From Pelagibacteraceae bacterium AG-426-E17 (GTDB taxonomy: Bacteria; Pseudomonadota; Alphaproteobacteria; Pelagibacterales; Pelagibacteraceae), in assembly GCA_003210095.1 (NCBI GenBank), contig QCNP01000002.1, positions 46,018-110,017 of the forward strand: a stretch of 64,000 bases of DNA, written 5' to 3'. The translations under genes and the position numbers were made by a program. Shown in pieces: positions 41,221 through 50,378 of the stretch. Position 1 is the stretch's first letter, and every line of letters begins with the position of its first letter. Below the pieces are notes generated by a model, which ran no database searches, had not been told where the DNA came from, and saw only the letters and a program-made list of their open reading frames with translations.

Positions 41221-41611
41221 TTATAATTTTTTCTTTCAATATATCAGGAATTTTTGTGGGCCTACCACTTTTGTCAACTAATACTAAGTGAATTTCACAA
41301 TCTGTAATTAATTCTTGATCTCTGAATGCTTTTTGCTTCATTCTAAAAGATGTATTAGATGTAGAAATTATACTTGATTTAATCTCGAGTTGATCCTCAA
41401 GCTTAGCAGGTTTTAAGTACTCAACATTACACGATTTAACTATTATAAAAACTCCATATTCATCTAATAATTTTTTGTTACTCAAACCAATATTAGAAAT
41501 TGCATCTGTTCTTGCTCTTTCAAAAAACTTTAGATAATTTGCATAATATACAACACCACCTGCATCAGTATCTTCATAGAATACTTTTAATTTATAATTA
41601 AATTCGTGCAT
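41213..41611 (-). CDS. ybgC: YbgC/4-hydroxybenzoyl-CoA thioesterase family acyl-CoA thioesterase
   Basis: A 132-residue hot-dog-fold thioesterase. EDTDAGGVVYYANYLKFFER (residues 15-34) contains the catalytic Asp and the Tyr of the 4-HBT/YbgC group. Family members act on acyl-CoA or acyl-ACP near the Tol-Pal system, but no tol genes are next to it here, so the cellular role is open. It lies 10 bases downstream of the DUF3047 gene. Confidence 0.85.
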   Translation of the reverse strand: MHEFNYKLKVFYEDTDAGGVVYYANYLKFFERARTDAISNIGLSNKKLLDEYGVFIIVKSCNVEYLKPAKLEDQLEIKSSIISTSNTSFRMKQKAFRDQELITDCEIHLVLVDKSGRPTKIPDILKEKIIIN

Positions 41612-41621
41612 TTTAAATTTA

Positions 41622-42269
41622 TTAATTAGCTGAAAAATATATACTTTGAAAATAAGAAATAGATAGTTTTTTTGACTGATCAGTGTCAGCCATTATCGCA
41701 ACACCATCTAATATATCGACATCTAAATTATGCAATTTTTTATAATCTTCCTTAACATTAGTTTTCACTGTAACCCATTCATTTAAGTTATTTTTGGTTG
41801 ATGATATCACGTAGTCAATCGAGCTTTTAGTATAAGGGCTAGTCCAAAAGTCTCCGATTTCTTCATTACTTGAAAAAACATAGTTTATCGCTTTATTTGA
41901 AAGCGGTGTTAGCCCGGTTTTTTTAACTACGAAAAATCTTGCTGCAAAATCATGACCTTTTTTTGATTTCTCATTAATGCCACTCAGGTCTTTTTCAACT
42001 TTCCAAGTGATATTTAAAAAAGGGGTTTTATTGAGATCCACCGAAACTTCTTTTCCTAAACCTGATCCTCCATCTTCAACTTCAGCTCTCAAAAAATTAC
42101 CTTTATCGTTATTACCGAGGCTGTAATTGGTGAGGTTTTTAGCACCTCTAATTTTTCTTACCTTTAAGGTATCTAGCTCCTTATCATTAAATAAAAATAT
42201 TTCTAAATTTTCTGCATATACATTAGTAAAAAAGAAAATCGAGATGATTAATATTATAAATTTTTTCAT
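41622..42269 (-). CDS. DUF3047 family exported protein
   Basis: The 215 residues begin with a clear signal peptide (1-19, ending NVYA). The body contains FLNITWKVEKDL, DFAARFFVVKK and VAIMADTDQSKKLSISYF, which resemble the DUF3047 family of predicted periplasmic beta-sandwich proteins with no known function. It may be transcribed with the thioesterase gene that follows. Confidence 0.75.
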   Translation of the reverse strand: MKKFIILIISIFFFTNVYAENLEIFLFNDKELDTLKVRKIRGAKNLTNYSLGNNDKGNFLRAEVEDGGSGLGKEVSVDLNKTPFLNITWKVEKDLSGINEKSKKGHDFAARFFVVKKTGLTPLSNKAINYVFSSNEEIGDFWTSPYTKSSIDYVISSTKNNLNEWVTVKTNVKEDYKKLHNLDVDILDGVAIMADTDQSKKLSISYFQSIYFSAN

Positions 42270-42325
42270 TCAAGGAAGCTATAACCTAAATAAAAAAAAA
42301 TTCAAATAATTTGAAAATCTTACTT

Positions 42326-42357
42326 TTGACATTTTTCAGACATTCGAAATTCATTAT
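42326..42357 (+). promoter_or_regulatory. Possible promoter of the small lipoprotein genes
   Basis: A perfect -35 box TTGACA lies at 42326-42331. The best -10 candidates (ATTCAT 17 bases on, CATTAT 20 bases on) are poor. The 15-base dyad TTCAAA-TAA-TTTGAA at 42301-42315 lies just before it. The region separates the divergent DUF3047 and lipoprotein genes. Confidence 0.28.
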
Positions 42358-42376
42358 TTAAAGTTAATTAAGACTT

Positions 42377-42583
42377 ATGAAACTTTTAATACCCCTTATA
42401 TTGTTATTAGTTCTAACTGGTTGCTCAACACACTCAGTTAAACTTGGCAAGAAATGTACTAAATTAGCTGAAGATAATACTTACGAAAAATCTTTTGTAT
42501 GGATTATCAACAATGAAAATTTAGATAACTTTGACCAAAAAATTAATAAGAAAAATTGTATAATTAATGGAGAGAAACTTTGA
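42377..42583 (+). CDS. Small predicted lipoprotein, unknown function
   Basis: A 68-residue protein with a lipoprotein signal peptide and lipobox LTGC (Cys16). The mature part is about 50 residues, Lys- and Asn-rich, with two more Cys (about residues 27 and 61) that could form a disulfide. I recognise no domain. It is followed with a TTGA overlap by a second tiny exported protein. Confidence 0.68.
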   Translation: MKLLIPLILLLVLTGCSTHSVKLGKKCTKLAEDNTYEKSFVWIINNENLDNFDQKINKKNCIINGEKL

Positions 42584-42714
42584 AATTAATATCAATCTTT
42601 ATGCTTCTAATTTATTGGTCAATAATTATTTTGGCACCTGTTATCGCTAATGAGGATAGTTTGTATAAACTGGAAAATACTATGTTGCCTATTGAAAAAC
42701 CTAAAATTAAATAA
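42580..42714 (+). CDS. Putative 44-aa exported or membrane-anchored peptide
   Basis: The frame opens at a TTG that overlaps the lipoprotein stop (TTGA); an in-frame ATG at 42601 would give 37 aa. The peptide has a hydrophobic segment (about residues 4-20, with IYWSIIILAPVIAN) resembling a signal peptide with a VIA-N cleavage site, then about 23 polar residues. It ends one base before the convergent SDR gene. No family is recognised; the signal-peptide pattern and coupling are the reasons to believe it. Confidence 0.45.
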   Translation: MKLISIFMLLIYWSIIILAPVIANEDSLYKLENTMLPIEKPKIK

Positions 42715-42715
42715 A

Positions 42716-43462
42716 TTAATATGTAGATCTGCCGCCGCTAATGTCAAATACTGCGGCGGTGGAAAAAGAGTTTTCATCAGATGAAAGCCAACATACCATT
42801 GATGAAAGCTCATTTAAATTAAGAAATCTTGCTCTTGGAACTTTTGAAAGCATTCTTTTTACATGTTCCTTAGACATTTGATTTAAAATCCTTGTTTTAG
42901 CGCCTGCTGGTGTAACTGCATTAACAGCTATATTTTTATTTGCTAATTCCTTTCCCAGAGATTTTGTAAGAGCAATAACGCCTGCTTTTGAGGAACTATA
43001 TGCGCTAGCCTTTGCGTTACCATCTTTTCCAGAAACTGAAGCTATATTAACTATTCTTCCATAATTTTTTTTTATCATATGTGGAACTACTGCCTTACAG
43101 CAATTGAAAGTTCCGTGTAAATTTATATCAACAATTGTTTTCCATTCTTCATAATCGTACTTCCACAGTTCAGTAGTCGAGCCAGTAATACCAGCACTAT
43201 TAACCAATATATCAATTTTAATATTTTTAGTGATTTTTTTAACAGCATCTTCAACGTTTTCAGGATCTGTTACGTCAACCATCTGTTTAAGTAAATTTTT
43301 ATTTTTAATTTTTTTTTCAAGCTTTTTAAGCTCATTTTCATCATTGTCCCAAATAATTACTCTTGCTCCAGATTTAAGAAATCTTTTTGCTATATCTAAA
43401 CCAAAACCTTGAGCTCCTCCTGTAACTATTGCTGCTCTTTTTTTTAAATCAAATTTATTCAT
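42716..43462 (-). CDS. Short-chain dehydrogenase/reductase (SDR)
   Basis: NAD(P)-dependent oxidoreductase of the classical SDR type, 248 aa. The cofactor motif reads TGGAQGFGLDIA (about residues 14-25), NSAG follows near residue 87, and the catalytic Ser plus YSSSK carry the Tyr-Lys pair. Its end, DISGGRSTY, resembles FabG-like enzymes. Substrate unknown. It overlaps the NCS1 permease by 4 bases (ATGA), so it probably acts on the imported compound. Confidence 0.85.
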   Translation of the reverse strand: MNKFDLKKRAAIVTGGAQGFGLDIAKRFLKSGARVIIWDNDENELKKLEKKIKNKNLLKQMVDVTDPENVEDAVKKITKNIKIDILVNSAGITGSTTELWKYDYEEWKTIVDINLHGTFNCCKAVVPHMIKKNYGRIVNIASVSGKDGNAKASAYSSSKAGVIALTKSLGKELANKNIAVNAVTPAGAKTRILNQMSKEHVKRMLSKVPRARFLNLNELSSMVCWLSSDENSFSTAAVFDISGGRSTY

Positions 43463-44919
43463 TGTTCACTAGCTAATAAGTAATAAATAATGCTTGAAAC
43501 GATTAAACCTATTATCCAAGAGAAAGACTCATAGTTATTAAAACTAAAATTCCAAATAGTTGTAAATGCGAAAACTGTCCCAATTAATATTGAGTAAACT
43601 GCCTTGTAATTCCAGCCTTTTGAATACATATAGACACTTTCTTGTCTCGCAAAAAAAATATCACTATTGATTATTTCCTTTTTTTTTATGTAATAGTAAT
43701 CAATTGTCATAACACCAAATATAGGTCCAAAAAAACAGGCTAAAGTATCTATAATCGAGAGTGATCCATTTTGACTAAAAAAAGGTGTCCATAAAAATGC
43801 AACAAATAAACCAAGAAATATTATGAATAGACCAGAGGTTTTTAATGTCATTTTTTTTGGTAAAAAATTTAATATTACGTTTTGAGAAGGTATATAATTC
43901 GCAATTAAATTAGACGATAATGAAGCGATTAAAATAAATATTAAAACTGAAACTGTTAAGTAAGTATTGTTTATTTTACCAATAATATCTGTTGGGTTCG
44001 TTAACAGGTTATTTATTTCTATAGAGTTAGTTTTAAAATATATATCAGATCCTGTCACAATAAATAATGCGAAAAAAGAAAAAATTATTGAGGTTAAAAC
44101 TAAACTTATATTACCTTTTAGTAATTCAGAATAATTTTTTACATATCTAGAGTAATCTCCAAAATTGAGAATTAAAATAGAATAATAAGCAAAAAAAGTT
44201 CCTGTAACCCCTAGAGTGTTTTTCATTCTAAAGTTTTCTAAACCATTAACTATATTAAGTTGGCTAATAAGTGTATCTGTTACATAATAATCAGACTCTG
44301 CTAAAAAAATTACAAAAAATAAAAAAAGACCAAAGTAAACAAATAATGCAGAAAAATTTATAATATTTCTAATCAACTTTTGTCCCCTGCTAAATAGAAA
44401 ATATTGTAAAAACAACGTTAGTAATAAAGCTATCCAATCTATTAAATTCATACTCATAAAAAATATTAAAAAAATATCGTTATTTAATAAATTGCTATCT
44501 ATATTAAAAAGGGAAATTCTTATTAGGTATCCTATTGACCTTGATATAAAATAAGTTTGAACTCCAAAAAAAAATATTCCGACAATTCCTCGTAATAGTG
44601 AAATATATTTTGCACCTAAATAACCTGAAGATATTCTTAAAAATACAGGAAAAGGTATGCCATGTTTTTGAGATGGTAATCCAACAATACTTGATAAAAA
44701 ACAAATTAACAAAGATGCTATAATTGTACCAAAAAATACTTCATAAAAATTCAAATCATAAAGAAGATAAAGTGAACTTATTAGTGCAAAAGAAATTATA
44801 CTTTGGGTGCCAACAGACCAAAAACAAAAAATATCTGTCCAATTCCAATTTTTGCTATTTGGGTTTACAGAAACTAGCTCCCAGTTAGATAATTCAATTT
44901 TTTCTTTATTGAGACTCAC
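43459..44919 (-). CDS. NCS1 family nucleobase/cation symporter
   Basis: Inner-membrane importer, 486 aa with about 12 membrane segments. The N-terminal WNWTDIFCFWSVGTQSI and the segment LPSQKHGIPFPVFLRISSGY are characteristic of the NCS1 family (uracil, allantoin, cytosine, hydantoin, thiamine). The substrate cannot be told by eye. It lies 24 bases after dctM and may be co-transcribed with the TRAP genes. Confidence 0.85.
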   Translation of the reverse strand: MSLNKEKIELSNWELVSVNPNSKNWNWTDIFCFWSVGTQSIISFALISSLYLLYDLNFYEVFFGTIIASLLICFLSSIVGLPSQKHGIPFPVFLRISSGYLGAKYISLLRGIVGIFFFGVQTYFISRSIGYLIRISLFNIDSNLLNNDIFLIFFMSMNLIDWIALLLTLFLQYFLFSRGQKLIRNIINFSALFVYFGLFLFFVIFLAESDYYVTDTLISQLNIVNGLENFRMKNTLGVTGTFFAYYSILILNFGDYSRYVKNYSELLKGNISLVLTSIIFSFFALFIVTGSDIYFKTNSIEINNLLTNPTDIIGKINNTYLTVSVLIFILIASLSSNLIANYIPSQNVILNFLPKKMTLKTSGLFIIFLGLFVAFLWTPFFSQNGSLSIIDTLACFFGPIFGVMTIDYYYIKKKEIINSDIFFARQESVYMYSKGWNYKAVYSILIGTVFAFTTIWNFSFNNYESFSWIIGLIVSSIIYYLLASEQ

Positions 44920-44943
44920 CTTTACATATTATTCATATATAAA

Positions 44944-46278
44944 TCACTGTCCATATAAGACGGAAGGTAGCCAAAGTACAATTTTAGGAAAAATTATTAT
45001 TATAATTAAGCCAATTATCTGAAGAACCATAAATTGCATCATACCCAGGTATATATCTTTTAAGTCCCATTCAGGCACAACTCCTTTCAAGAAATATGCA
45101 GATAATGCAACTGGAGGTGATAACCAGGCGGTTTGAAGATTAACAGCTACTAGAATCGCAAACCAAGTTAAATTAAAACCTAAAGCTTCTACTAAAGGTA
45201 AAATAATAGGAATAATAATCATGACAATAGGAACCCATTCTAATGGCCAGCCAAGTAAAAAAATCATTATCATTATCATACCTAATATTAAATATTTGTT
45301 CATTTCTAAACCCAATAAAAATTCAGTTAATAATGTTGGTGTGCCCAATCTTGCAAAAACTGCTCCAAAAAAATTTGAGGCCGCAACTAATACCATAATT
45401 AATGCTGTGATCTCCAAAGTTTTAACTAAAGCCTCTTGTAATTTAGGTAAAGTTAATTTTTTGTAAGCCAGCGATAATAGAAGCGCTCCCATTGCTCCAC
45501 ATCCTGCTGCCTCTGTTGGAGTAGCAAATCCTAACAAAATACTTCCTAGTGCTGCAAATACTAGAGCCGCTGGAGGTACTAAACCTAAGAAAAACTCAAT
45601 CCAAACTTTTTTCATACTTGTGGCCCTCATATCTTCTGGTAAAGGTGGCCCAAGCTCAGGATTCATCATACATCTGATTGTAGTATAGGCTGCGTACAAT
45701 GTTGCTAATAAAATTCCAGGAAAAATTGCAGCTGCAAATAAGTCAATAACTGGAATTTCCATAATAGGACCCATCACAACTAACATTATACTTGGTGGGA
45801 TTAATATTCCCAAAGTTCCACCAGCAGTTATAGTTCCAGCCGCAAGTCTCACATTGTAACTTGAACGGTTCATTGATTTTGCAGCCATAATTCCTAAAAT
45901 TGTAACTGAAGCACCAACAATTCCTGTTGCAGCTGCGAATATAACTGAGACAAATAAAACAGCGTAATATAAAGAGCCTCGAACTTTAGCCAGCATTAAT
46001 TGAAAAGCTGAAAATAATCTTTCCATTAAACCAGCTTGTTCCATCATTATCCCCATAAATACAAATAGCGGGACTGCTGCTAGGGTTTGTTCGGTCATTA
46101 CCATGGAAAATTGTAGCGTCATTAAATAAAAAACTAATTTTCCAAATCCTAAATATCCGAAAACAAATCCTAAAAAAATTAATGTGAATGAAATTGGAAA
46201 ACCAACAAATATTGCAAACAACATTACACCAACTAAAATAAAACCTAATATTGCTGGATCAATTAACTCTGCGATCAT
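44944..46278 (-). CDS. dctM: TRAP transporter large permease (DctM type)
   Basis: Large membrane subunit of a sodium-driven tripartite transporter, 444 aa with about 12 segments. GTLGILIPPSIMLVVMGPIM and GFATPTEAAGCGAMGALLL are strong DctM motifs. The C terminus reads LQTAWLSPPVALSAYFLKG, as in the mannitol/chloroaromatic branch. It overlaps dctQ by 4 bases. The TRAP-plus-GMC arrangement fits isethionate import (inference). Confidence 0.93.
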   Translation of the reverse strand: MIAELIDPAILGFILVGVMLFAIFVGFPISFTLIFLGFVFGYLGFGKLVFYLMTLQFSMVMTEQTLAAVPLFVFMGIMMEQAGLMERLFSAFQLMLAKVRGSLYYAVLFVSVIFAAATGIVGASVTILGIMAAKSMNRSSYNVRLAAGTITAGGTLGILIPPSIMLVVMGPIMEIPVIDLFAAAIFPGILLATLYAAYTTIRCMMNPELGPPLPEDMRATSMKKVWIEFFLGLVPPAALVFAALGSILLGFATPTEAAGCGAMGALLLSLAYKKLTLPKLQEALVKTLEITALIMVLVAASNFFGAVFARLGTPTLLTEFLLGLEMNKYLILGMIMIMIFLLGWPLEWVPIVMIIIPIILPLVEALGFNLTWFAILVAVNLQTAWLSPPVALSAYFLKGVVPEWDLKDIYLGMMQFMVLQIIGLIIIIIFPKIVLWLPSVLYGQ

Positions 46279-46889
46279 TTATATTCCCCTGGCCATTCAC
46301 CTTTTTTACTTGCCCAATAACTTTTTAATAATTCTGATACACCTTGAATTAATAAAAAGATTATTCCAACCAATAAGCAAGTTTTAATTGGCCACATAAA
46401 AGGCATCCAAGTAGTATCCATGCCTCTTTCACCTCTTCTAATAGACTCTTCAACAAAACCGGTTGTCATGTATAGAAAAACAAGCAATCCTGGAAAGTAA
46501 AATAAAATATATAACCAAAAATCTATTAAACCCTGTGTCTTAGTTTTAAAATTTCTATATAAAAAATCTGCTCTAATATGAACTCCTTTTGATAGAGCAT
46601 AAGCTGCACCTAGCATAAATAATGCACCATAAAGAAATCTACTTATATCGTAAGCCCAAATTGTAGGAGCTAAAAATAATTTTCGAGCAATGACTTCGTA
46701 AGTCATTGCGAAAATTAATGGAATTAAAATCCAACAAACTATATTTCCAACGATTTTACTAAATTTATCTATTCTTAATATGGTATTTGCCATCCATGAT
46801 GGCATATCTTCAGGCATTTTATTAGAGGTCCCTCGCCTCTCAGCAATCATTTCATCTGATATATCAAAGTTTGATTGTTTGTCTGACAT
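46275..46889 (-). CDS. dctQ: TRAP transporter small permease (DctQ type)
   Basis: Small membrane subunit with four membrane segments in 204 residues. The FAMTYEVIARKLFLAPTIWA segment is typical of DctQ. The first 35 residues are a polar extension (MSDKQSNFDISDEMIAERRG), also seen in the mannitol/chloroaromatic branch. It lies 69 bases after dctP, across a terminator-like hairpin. Confidence 0.92.
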   Translation of the reverse strand: MSDKQSNFDISDEMIAERRGTSNKMPEDMPSWMANTILRIDKFSKIVGNIVCWILIPLIFAMTYEVIARKLFLAPTIWAYDISRFLYGALFMLGAAYALSKGVHIRADFLYRNFKTKTQGLIDFWLYILFYFPGLLVFLYMTTGFVEESIRRGERGMDTTWMPFMWPIKTCLLVGIIFLLIQGVSELLKSYWASKKGEWPGEYK

Positions 46890-46907
46890 AAAGGAATTTT
46901 AAACAAA

Positions 46908-46933
46908 AAGAGCGGACTGTAAAGTCCGCTCTT
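46908..46933 (-). terminator. Intra-operon hairpin between dctP and dctQ
   Basis: An 11-bp perfect stem (AAGAGCGGACT and AGTCCGCTCTT) with a four-base loop. On the minus strand it is followed by TTTTTGTTT, so it looks like an intrinsic terminator. It lies after dctP and before dctQ and is by far the most GC-rich hairpin in the region. Partial read-through would give more binding protein than permease. Confidence 0.8.
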
Positions 46934-46958
46934 ATTAAATTTAAAAGTTATTACTTTT

Positions 46959-48050
46959 TTACTTCAATGTCGCTGCGTGAGCCATTCCAAGCTTAGCATT
47001 TGACATTTGAGCACCGCTCCAGAAAGGAACAGCAACATCAGCAAACTCTTTCATAGAGTCATATACTTTTTTGAAAAATGCGTTTTTCTCAGCATTTTTA
47101 TTTAAAGTAGCTTTTGCTGCAGCCATATATTCTACGAAATAATCAGATGGAGTGTCTTCTAATTTAACCCCATGCTTAGTAGTAAGCTCTTGTAAAGCTT
47201 TACCGTTTTCGTAAATTCTGTAGCTTAAAGATTTTGCTAGTGATGCATTAGCAGCAACTTCAAGAGATTTTTTCTCGTGAGCCGTCATTGCATTATAAGT
47301 TTTTCCAGTTATGTAAAAGTCTGCATTAACTACAACTTGGTGTAATCCTTGTAAGTAGTAATGTTTTAAGACTTTTTGAAAACCAAACGTTAAATCTGGT
47401 TTTGGACAACACCACTCAGCTGCATCAATAGTACCTGCTTCAAGTGCTGGTAAAATATCACCACCACCCATAGCAACAGATGCTATACCAATGTCTTTAT
47501 AAGTTTGTCCAGGAATTCCTGGAGGAGTTCTGAATTTATATTTTCTAAAGTCAGCCATATCTTTAATTGGTTTTGGAAACCAACCTAAAGCTTCTGGTCC
47601 AACTGGTTGAAGCATAAATCCTTTTATATCTCTTCCCATTTCTTTCCATAATTGGTCGTAAAGTTCTTTACCACCACCGTATTGGAACCATGATAGAAAT
47701 GCTAAGTTATCTATACCTACTCCACCTCCTGCTACAGGTGAACCAAATAACATAGCTGCTGGGTGATCACCTGACCAATAGTGTGTCCAAGCAAAACCAC
47801 AGTCAATTAAGCCTTTGTCAACCGCATCTAACGTTTCTTTAACTCCAACAACTGCTCCTGCTGGTAAAATTTCAAATTTTAAAGATCCATCAGTTAAAGC
47901 TGTTACAGTATCAGTGAAGTCTTTAAGCATTTTTACTTCATCTGCTTTAGTATTAAGAACGGTCTGACATTTCAATGTTTTAGCGCTAGCGTTTGATACG
48001 AAACCAAAAACTAAAAAAGCGGTAAACAAGATTGAAATAATTTTTTTCAT
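46959..48050 (-). CDS. dctP: TRAP transporter substrate-binding protein (DctP/TakP-like)
   Basis: Periplasmic solute receptor, 363 aa with a signal peptide (1-23, ending NASA). YKFRTPPGIPGQTYKDIG carries the conserved Arg that binds the substrate anion, and DAAEWCCPKPDLTFGF and GLHQVVVNADFYITG match the TakP/FcbT type. The ligand should be a small organic anion (2-oxo acid, or a sulfonate such as isethionate). A strong ribosome site (GAGAGGGA, about 6 bases before the ATG) is unusual in this window and fits high expression. Confidence 0.94.
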   Translation of the reverse strand: MKKIISILFTAFLVFGFVSNASAKTLKCQTVLNTKADEVKMLKDFTDTVTALTDGSLKFEILPAGAVVGVKETLDAVDKGLIDCGFAWTHYWSGDHPAAMLFGSPVAGGGVGIDNLAFLSWFQYGGGKELYDQLWKEMGRDIKGFMLQPVGPEALGWFPKPIKDMADFRKYKFRTPPGIPGQTYKDIGIASVAMGGGDILPALEAGTIDAAEWCCPKPDLTFGFQKVLKHYYLQGLHQVVVNADFYITGKTYNAMTAHEKKSLEVAANASLAKSLSYRIYENGKALQELTTKHGVKLEDTPSDYFVEYMAAAKATLNKNAEKNAFFKKVYDSMKEFADVAVPFWSGAQMSNAKLGMAHAATLK

Positions 48051-48180
48051 AATTTCCCTCTCTTAAGTTATTTTTAAAAAACTAATTCTGACAAAAATCC
48101 TATAACGATACAAGAACCAAATATCTCAATAAACCTAGTAAAAATGAGAGATTCAGTATAAAAATAAACCCAAAGTGATT

Positions 48181-49800
48181 ATGGAAAATTTTGATTACAT
48201 TATTATTGGAGCAGGCTCAGCTGGTTGTGTTTTAGCTAATCGATTATCAATAAATCCTAAAAATAAAGTTTTACTGTTAGAGGCTGGTGGAAAAGATAAT
48301 TATCCATGGATACATATACCCGTTGGTTATTATAAGACAATGCATAATCCAAAAGTAGATTGGTGTTTTCGAACAGAAAAAGATGAGACGATGAATAACA
48401 GGTCAATAAGATATCCAAGAGGCAAAACATTAGGAGGTAGTTCATCAATAAATGGCTTGTTGTGGATAAGGGGTCAAAGTAACGATTATGATAATTGGCG
48501 TCAGCAAGGTAACAAAGGTTGGGGATGGGATGATGTATTACCGTACTTTATAAAATCAGAAAACAATGAGTTAGGTAAAGGCAAATTTCATAGTGATGAA
48601 GGTCCGATCATGGTTGCAAATAAAAAAATTAAATTAAAAATGCTTGATGAATTCATAAATGCAGCAGAAGAAAAAGGTATTCCTAAGGTAAATGATTTTA
48701 ATACAGGTGATAATTTTGGTGTTGGTTTTTTTCAATTTACAACAACTTTTAATAAATTAGGATTGAAATTAAGATATAGTGCAGCAAAAGGTTACTTAAA
48801 TCCTGCAAAAAAAAGATCAAATTTAAAGATAATAACTAATGCTCATGTTCAAAAGATTAATTTTGAAGGTAAAAAAGCTTCAGGTATTGAATACTTTCTT
48901 GGAGAAAATTTGAGGAAAATTTCTGTTAATAAAGAGATTATATTAAGTGCGGGCTCAATTGGATCGCCTCATATCTTACAAGTCTCTGGAATTGGCGATG
49001 GTGATAAATTAAGCAAAATTGGCATAGATTTAATAAAAAATCTTAAAGGAGTTGGTAAAAATTTACAAGACCACTTAATGTTTAGACCAGTATATAAAGT
49101 TAAAAATTTAAAATCGTTGAATAAGAAAATTAATAGTCTTTTTGGAAAATTTTTAATTGGATTAGAATATATCTTTAATCAAAGTGGACCAATGACTATG
49201 GGAGCAAGTCAGGTATGTGGTTTTGCTAAAAGTGATAGTTCTAGAGAGACTCCAAATCTACAATTCCATGTACAGCCCATTAGTACAGATATTTTAGGAG
49301 CAACAAAACTCCATGATTTTGACGGAATTACTCCAACAGTTGCTAATATTAGACCAACAAGTAGAGGAGAAATTAATATTGTAAGTAAAAATATTAAAGA
49401 TAATCCAAAGATTAAGATGAATTATTTATCAACTGATGATGATAGGTATGTTGCAGCACAAGGATTAAAGCTTGTAAGAAAAATAATGCTAAATACTGAA
49501 ACATTTAAAAAATATGAACCGGAGGAATACCGTCCTGGTGCTCATATTAAAGACGATGAAGAGCTAGTTAAAGCCGGTAGTGACTATGCGCAAACAATAT
49601 TTCATCCTGTTGGTACTTGCAAAATGGGTCAAGATGAGAATTCAGTTGTAGACGATAGGCTTAAAGTTCATGGAGTTGAAAATTTAAGAGTAGTTGATGC
49701 ATCAATTATGCCTAATATTACATCAGGAAACACAAACGCACCGACTATAATGATTGCAGAGAAAGCATCTGACATGATATTAGAAGATAATCTGCAATGA
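48181..49800 (+). CDS. GMC family FAD-dependent alcohol dehydrogenase
   Basis: Oxidises an alcohol to an aldehyde. [20 protein letters not shown] (residues 4-23) is the FAD-binding site, [20 protein letters not shown] is GMC signature 1, and [18 protein letters not shown] is signature 2. The active-site His region is [13 protein letters not shown] use the ATG at 48181 (539 aa); a GTG two codons earlier is also in frame. It resembles choline dehydrogenase, but GMC enzymes also include isethionate dehydrogenase IseJ, and the divergent TRAP genes and nearby xsc favour a sulfonate substrate (inference). Confidence 0.9.
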   Translation: MENFDYIIIGAGSAGCVLANRLSINPKNKVLLLEAGGKDNYPWIHIPVGYYKTMHNPKVDWCFRTEKDETMNNRSIRYPRGKTLGGSSSINGLLWIRGQSNDYDNWRQQGNKGWGWDDVLPYFIKSENNELGKGKFHSDEGPIMVANKKIKLKMLDEFINAAEEKGIPKVNDFNTGDNFGVGFFQFTTTFNKLGLKLRYSAAKGYLNPAKKRSNLKIITNAHVQKINFEGKKASGIEYFLGENLRKISVNKEIILSAGSIGSPHILQVSGIGDGDKLSKIGIDLIKNLKGVGKNLQDHLMFRPVYKVKNLKSLNKKINSLFGKFLIGLEYIFNQSGPMTMGASQVCGFAKSDSSRETPNLQFHVQPISTDILGATKLHDFDGITPTVANIRPTSRGEINIVSKNIKDNPKIKMNYLSTDDDRYVAAQGLKLVRKIMLNTETFKKYEPEEYRPGAHIKDDEELVKAGSDYAQTIFHPVGTCKMGQDENSVVDDRLKVHGVENLRVVDASIMPNITSGNTNAPTIMIAEKASDMILEDNLQ

Positions 49801-50378
49801 ATGAAGAAATAATAATTTTTACACAAATAGTTTTTATCGATTTAGTTTTAGCAGGTGATAATGCAATAATAATAGGTATGGTTGCATCTCAATTTCCAGC
49901 CGCGGAAAGAAAAAAAATTATTTTTTGGGGAATTGGTGGAGCTGTAGTATTAAGAATAGTACTTACTCTATTAACTGCATACTTGTTACAGATAACTGGT
50001 CTAAGATTAATTGGTGGTTTAGCGTTATTATATATTTGCTATAAACTTTATAAAGATATTCTAAAAAATTCTAATAGTGAACCAAATAGTAACATAAAAA
50101 TTGATAAGTCTAGTTTTATAAAAGCTATATCAACTGTATTAATTGCAGATTTTACAATGAGTTTAGATAACGTACTTGGTGTAGCTGGAGCAGCAAAAGA
50201 TCACTACGGACTTTTGGTTTTTGGTTTAGTCTTATCAATAGTTTTAATGGCAACTGCTGCTACTTTAATATCTGGATGGATAAAAAAGTATAAATGGATT
50301 GGTTGGGTTGGTTTATTAGCAATACTGGTAGTTGCAATAGATTTGATTTATACTGACCTAAAAATTTTAATTATTTGA
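49797..50378 (+). CDS. TerC/YjbE family membrane protein
   Basis: Integral membrane protein, 193 aa with about six segments. [19 protein letters not shown] near the N terminus and [16 protein letters not shown] in the middle are the two acidic motifs of the TerC superfamily, some of which export manganese. Despite the family name, a tellurium role is not implied. It overlaps the GMC gene by 4 bases and the SDR by one base. Confidence 0.88.
   Translation: MNEEIIIFTQIVFIDLVLAGDNAIIIGMVASQFPAAERKKIIFWGIGGAVVLRIVLTLLTAYLLQITGLRLIGGLALLYICYKLYKDILKNSNSEPNSNIKIDKSSFIKAISTVLIADFTMSLDNVLGVAGAAKDHYGLLVFGLVLSIVLMATAATLISGWIKKYKWIGWVGLLAILVVAIDLIYTDLKILII

Noticed and set aside
49797..50378. TerC-like gene as tellurium resistance
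   Set aside because: The family name is historical. Length and motifs fit YjbE-type membrane proteins and no ter operon is present.
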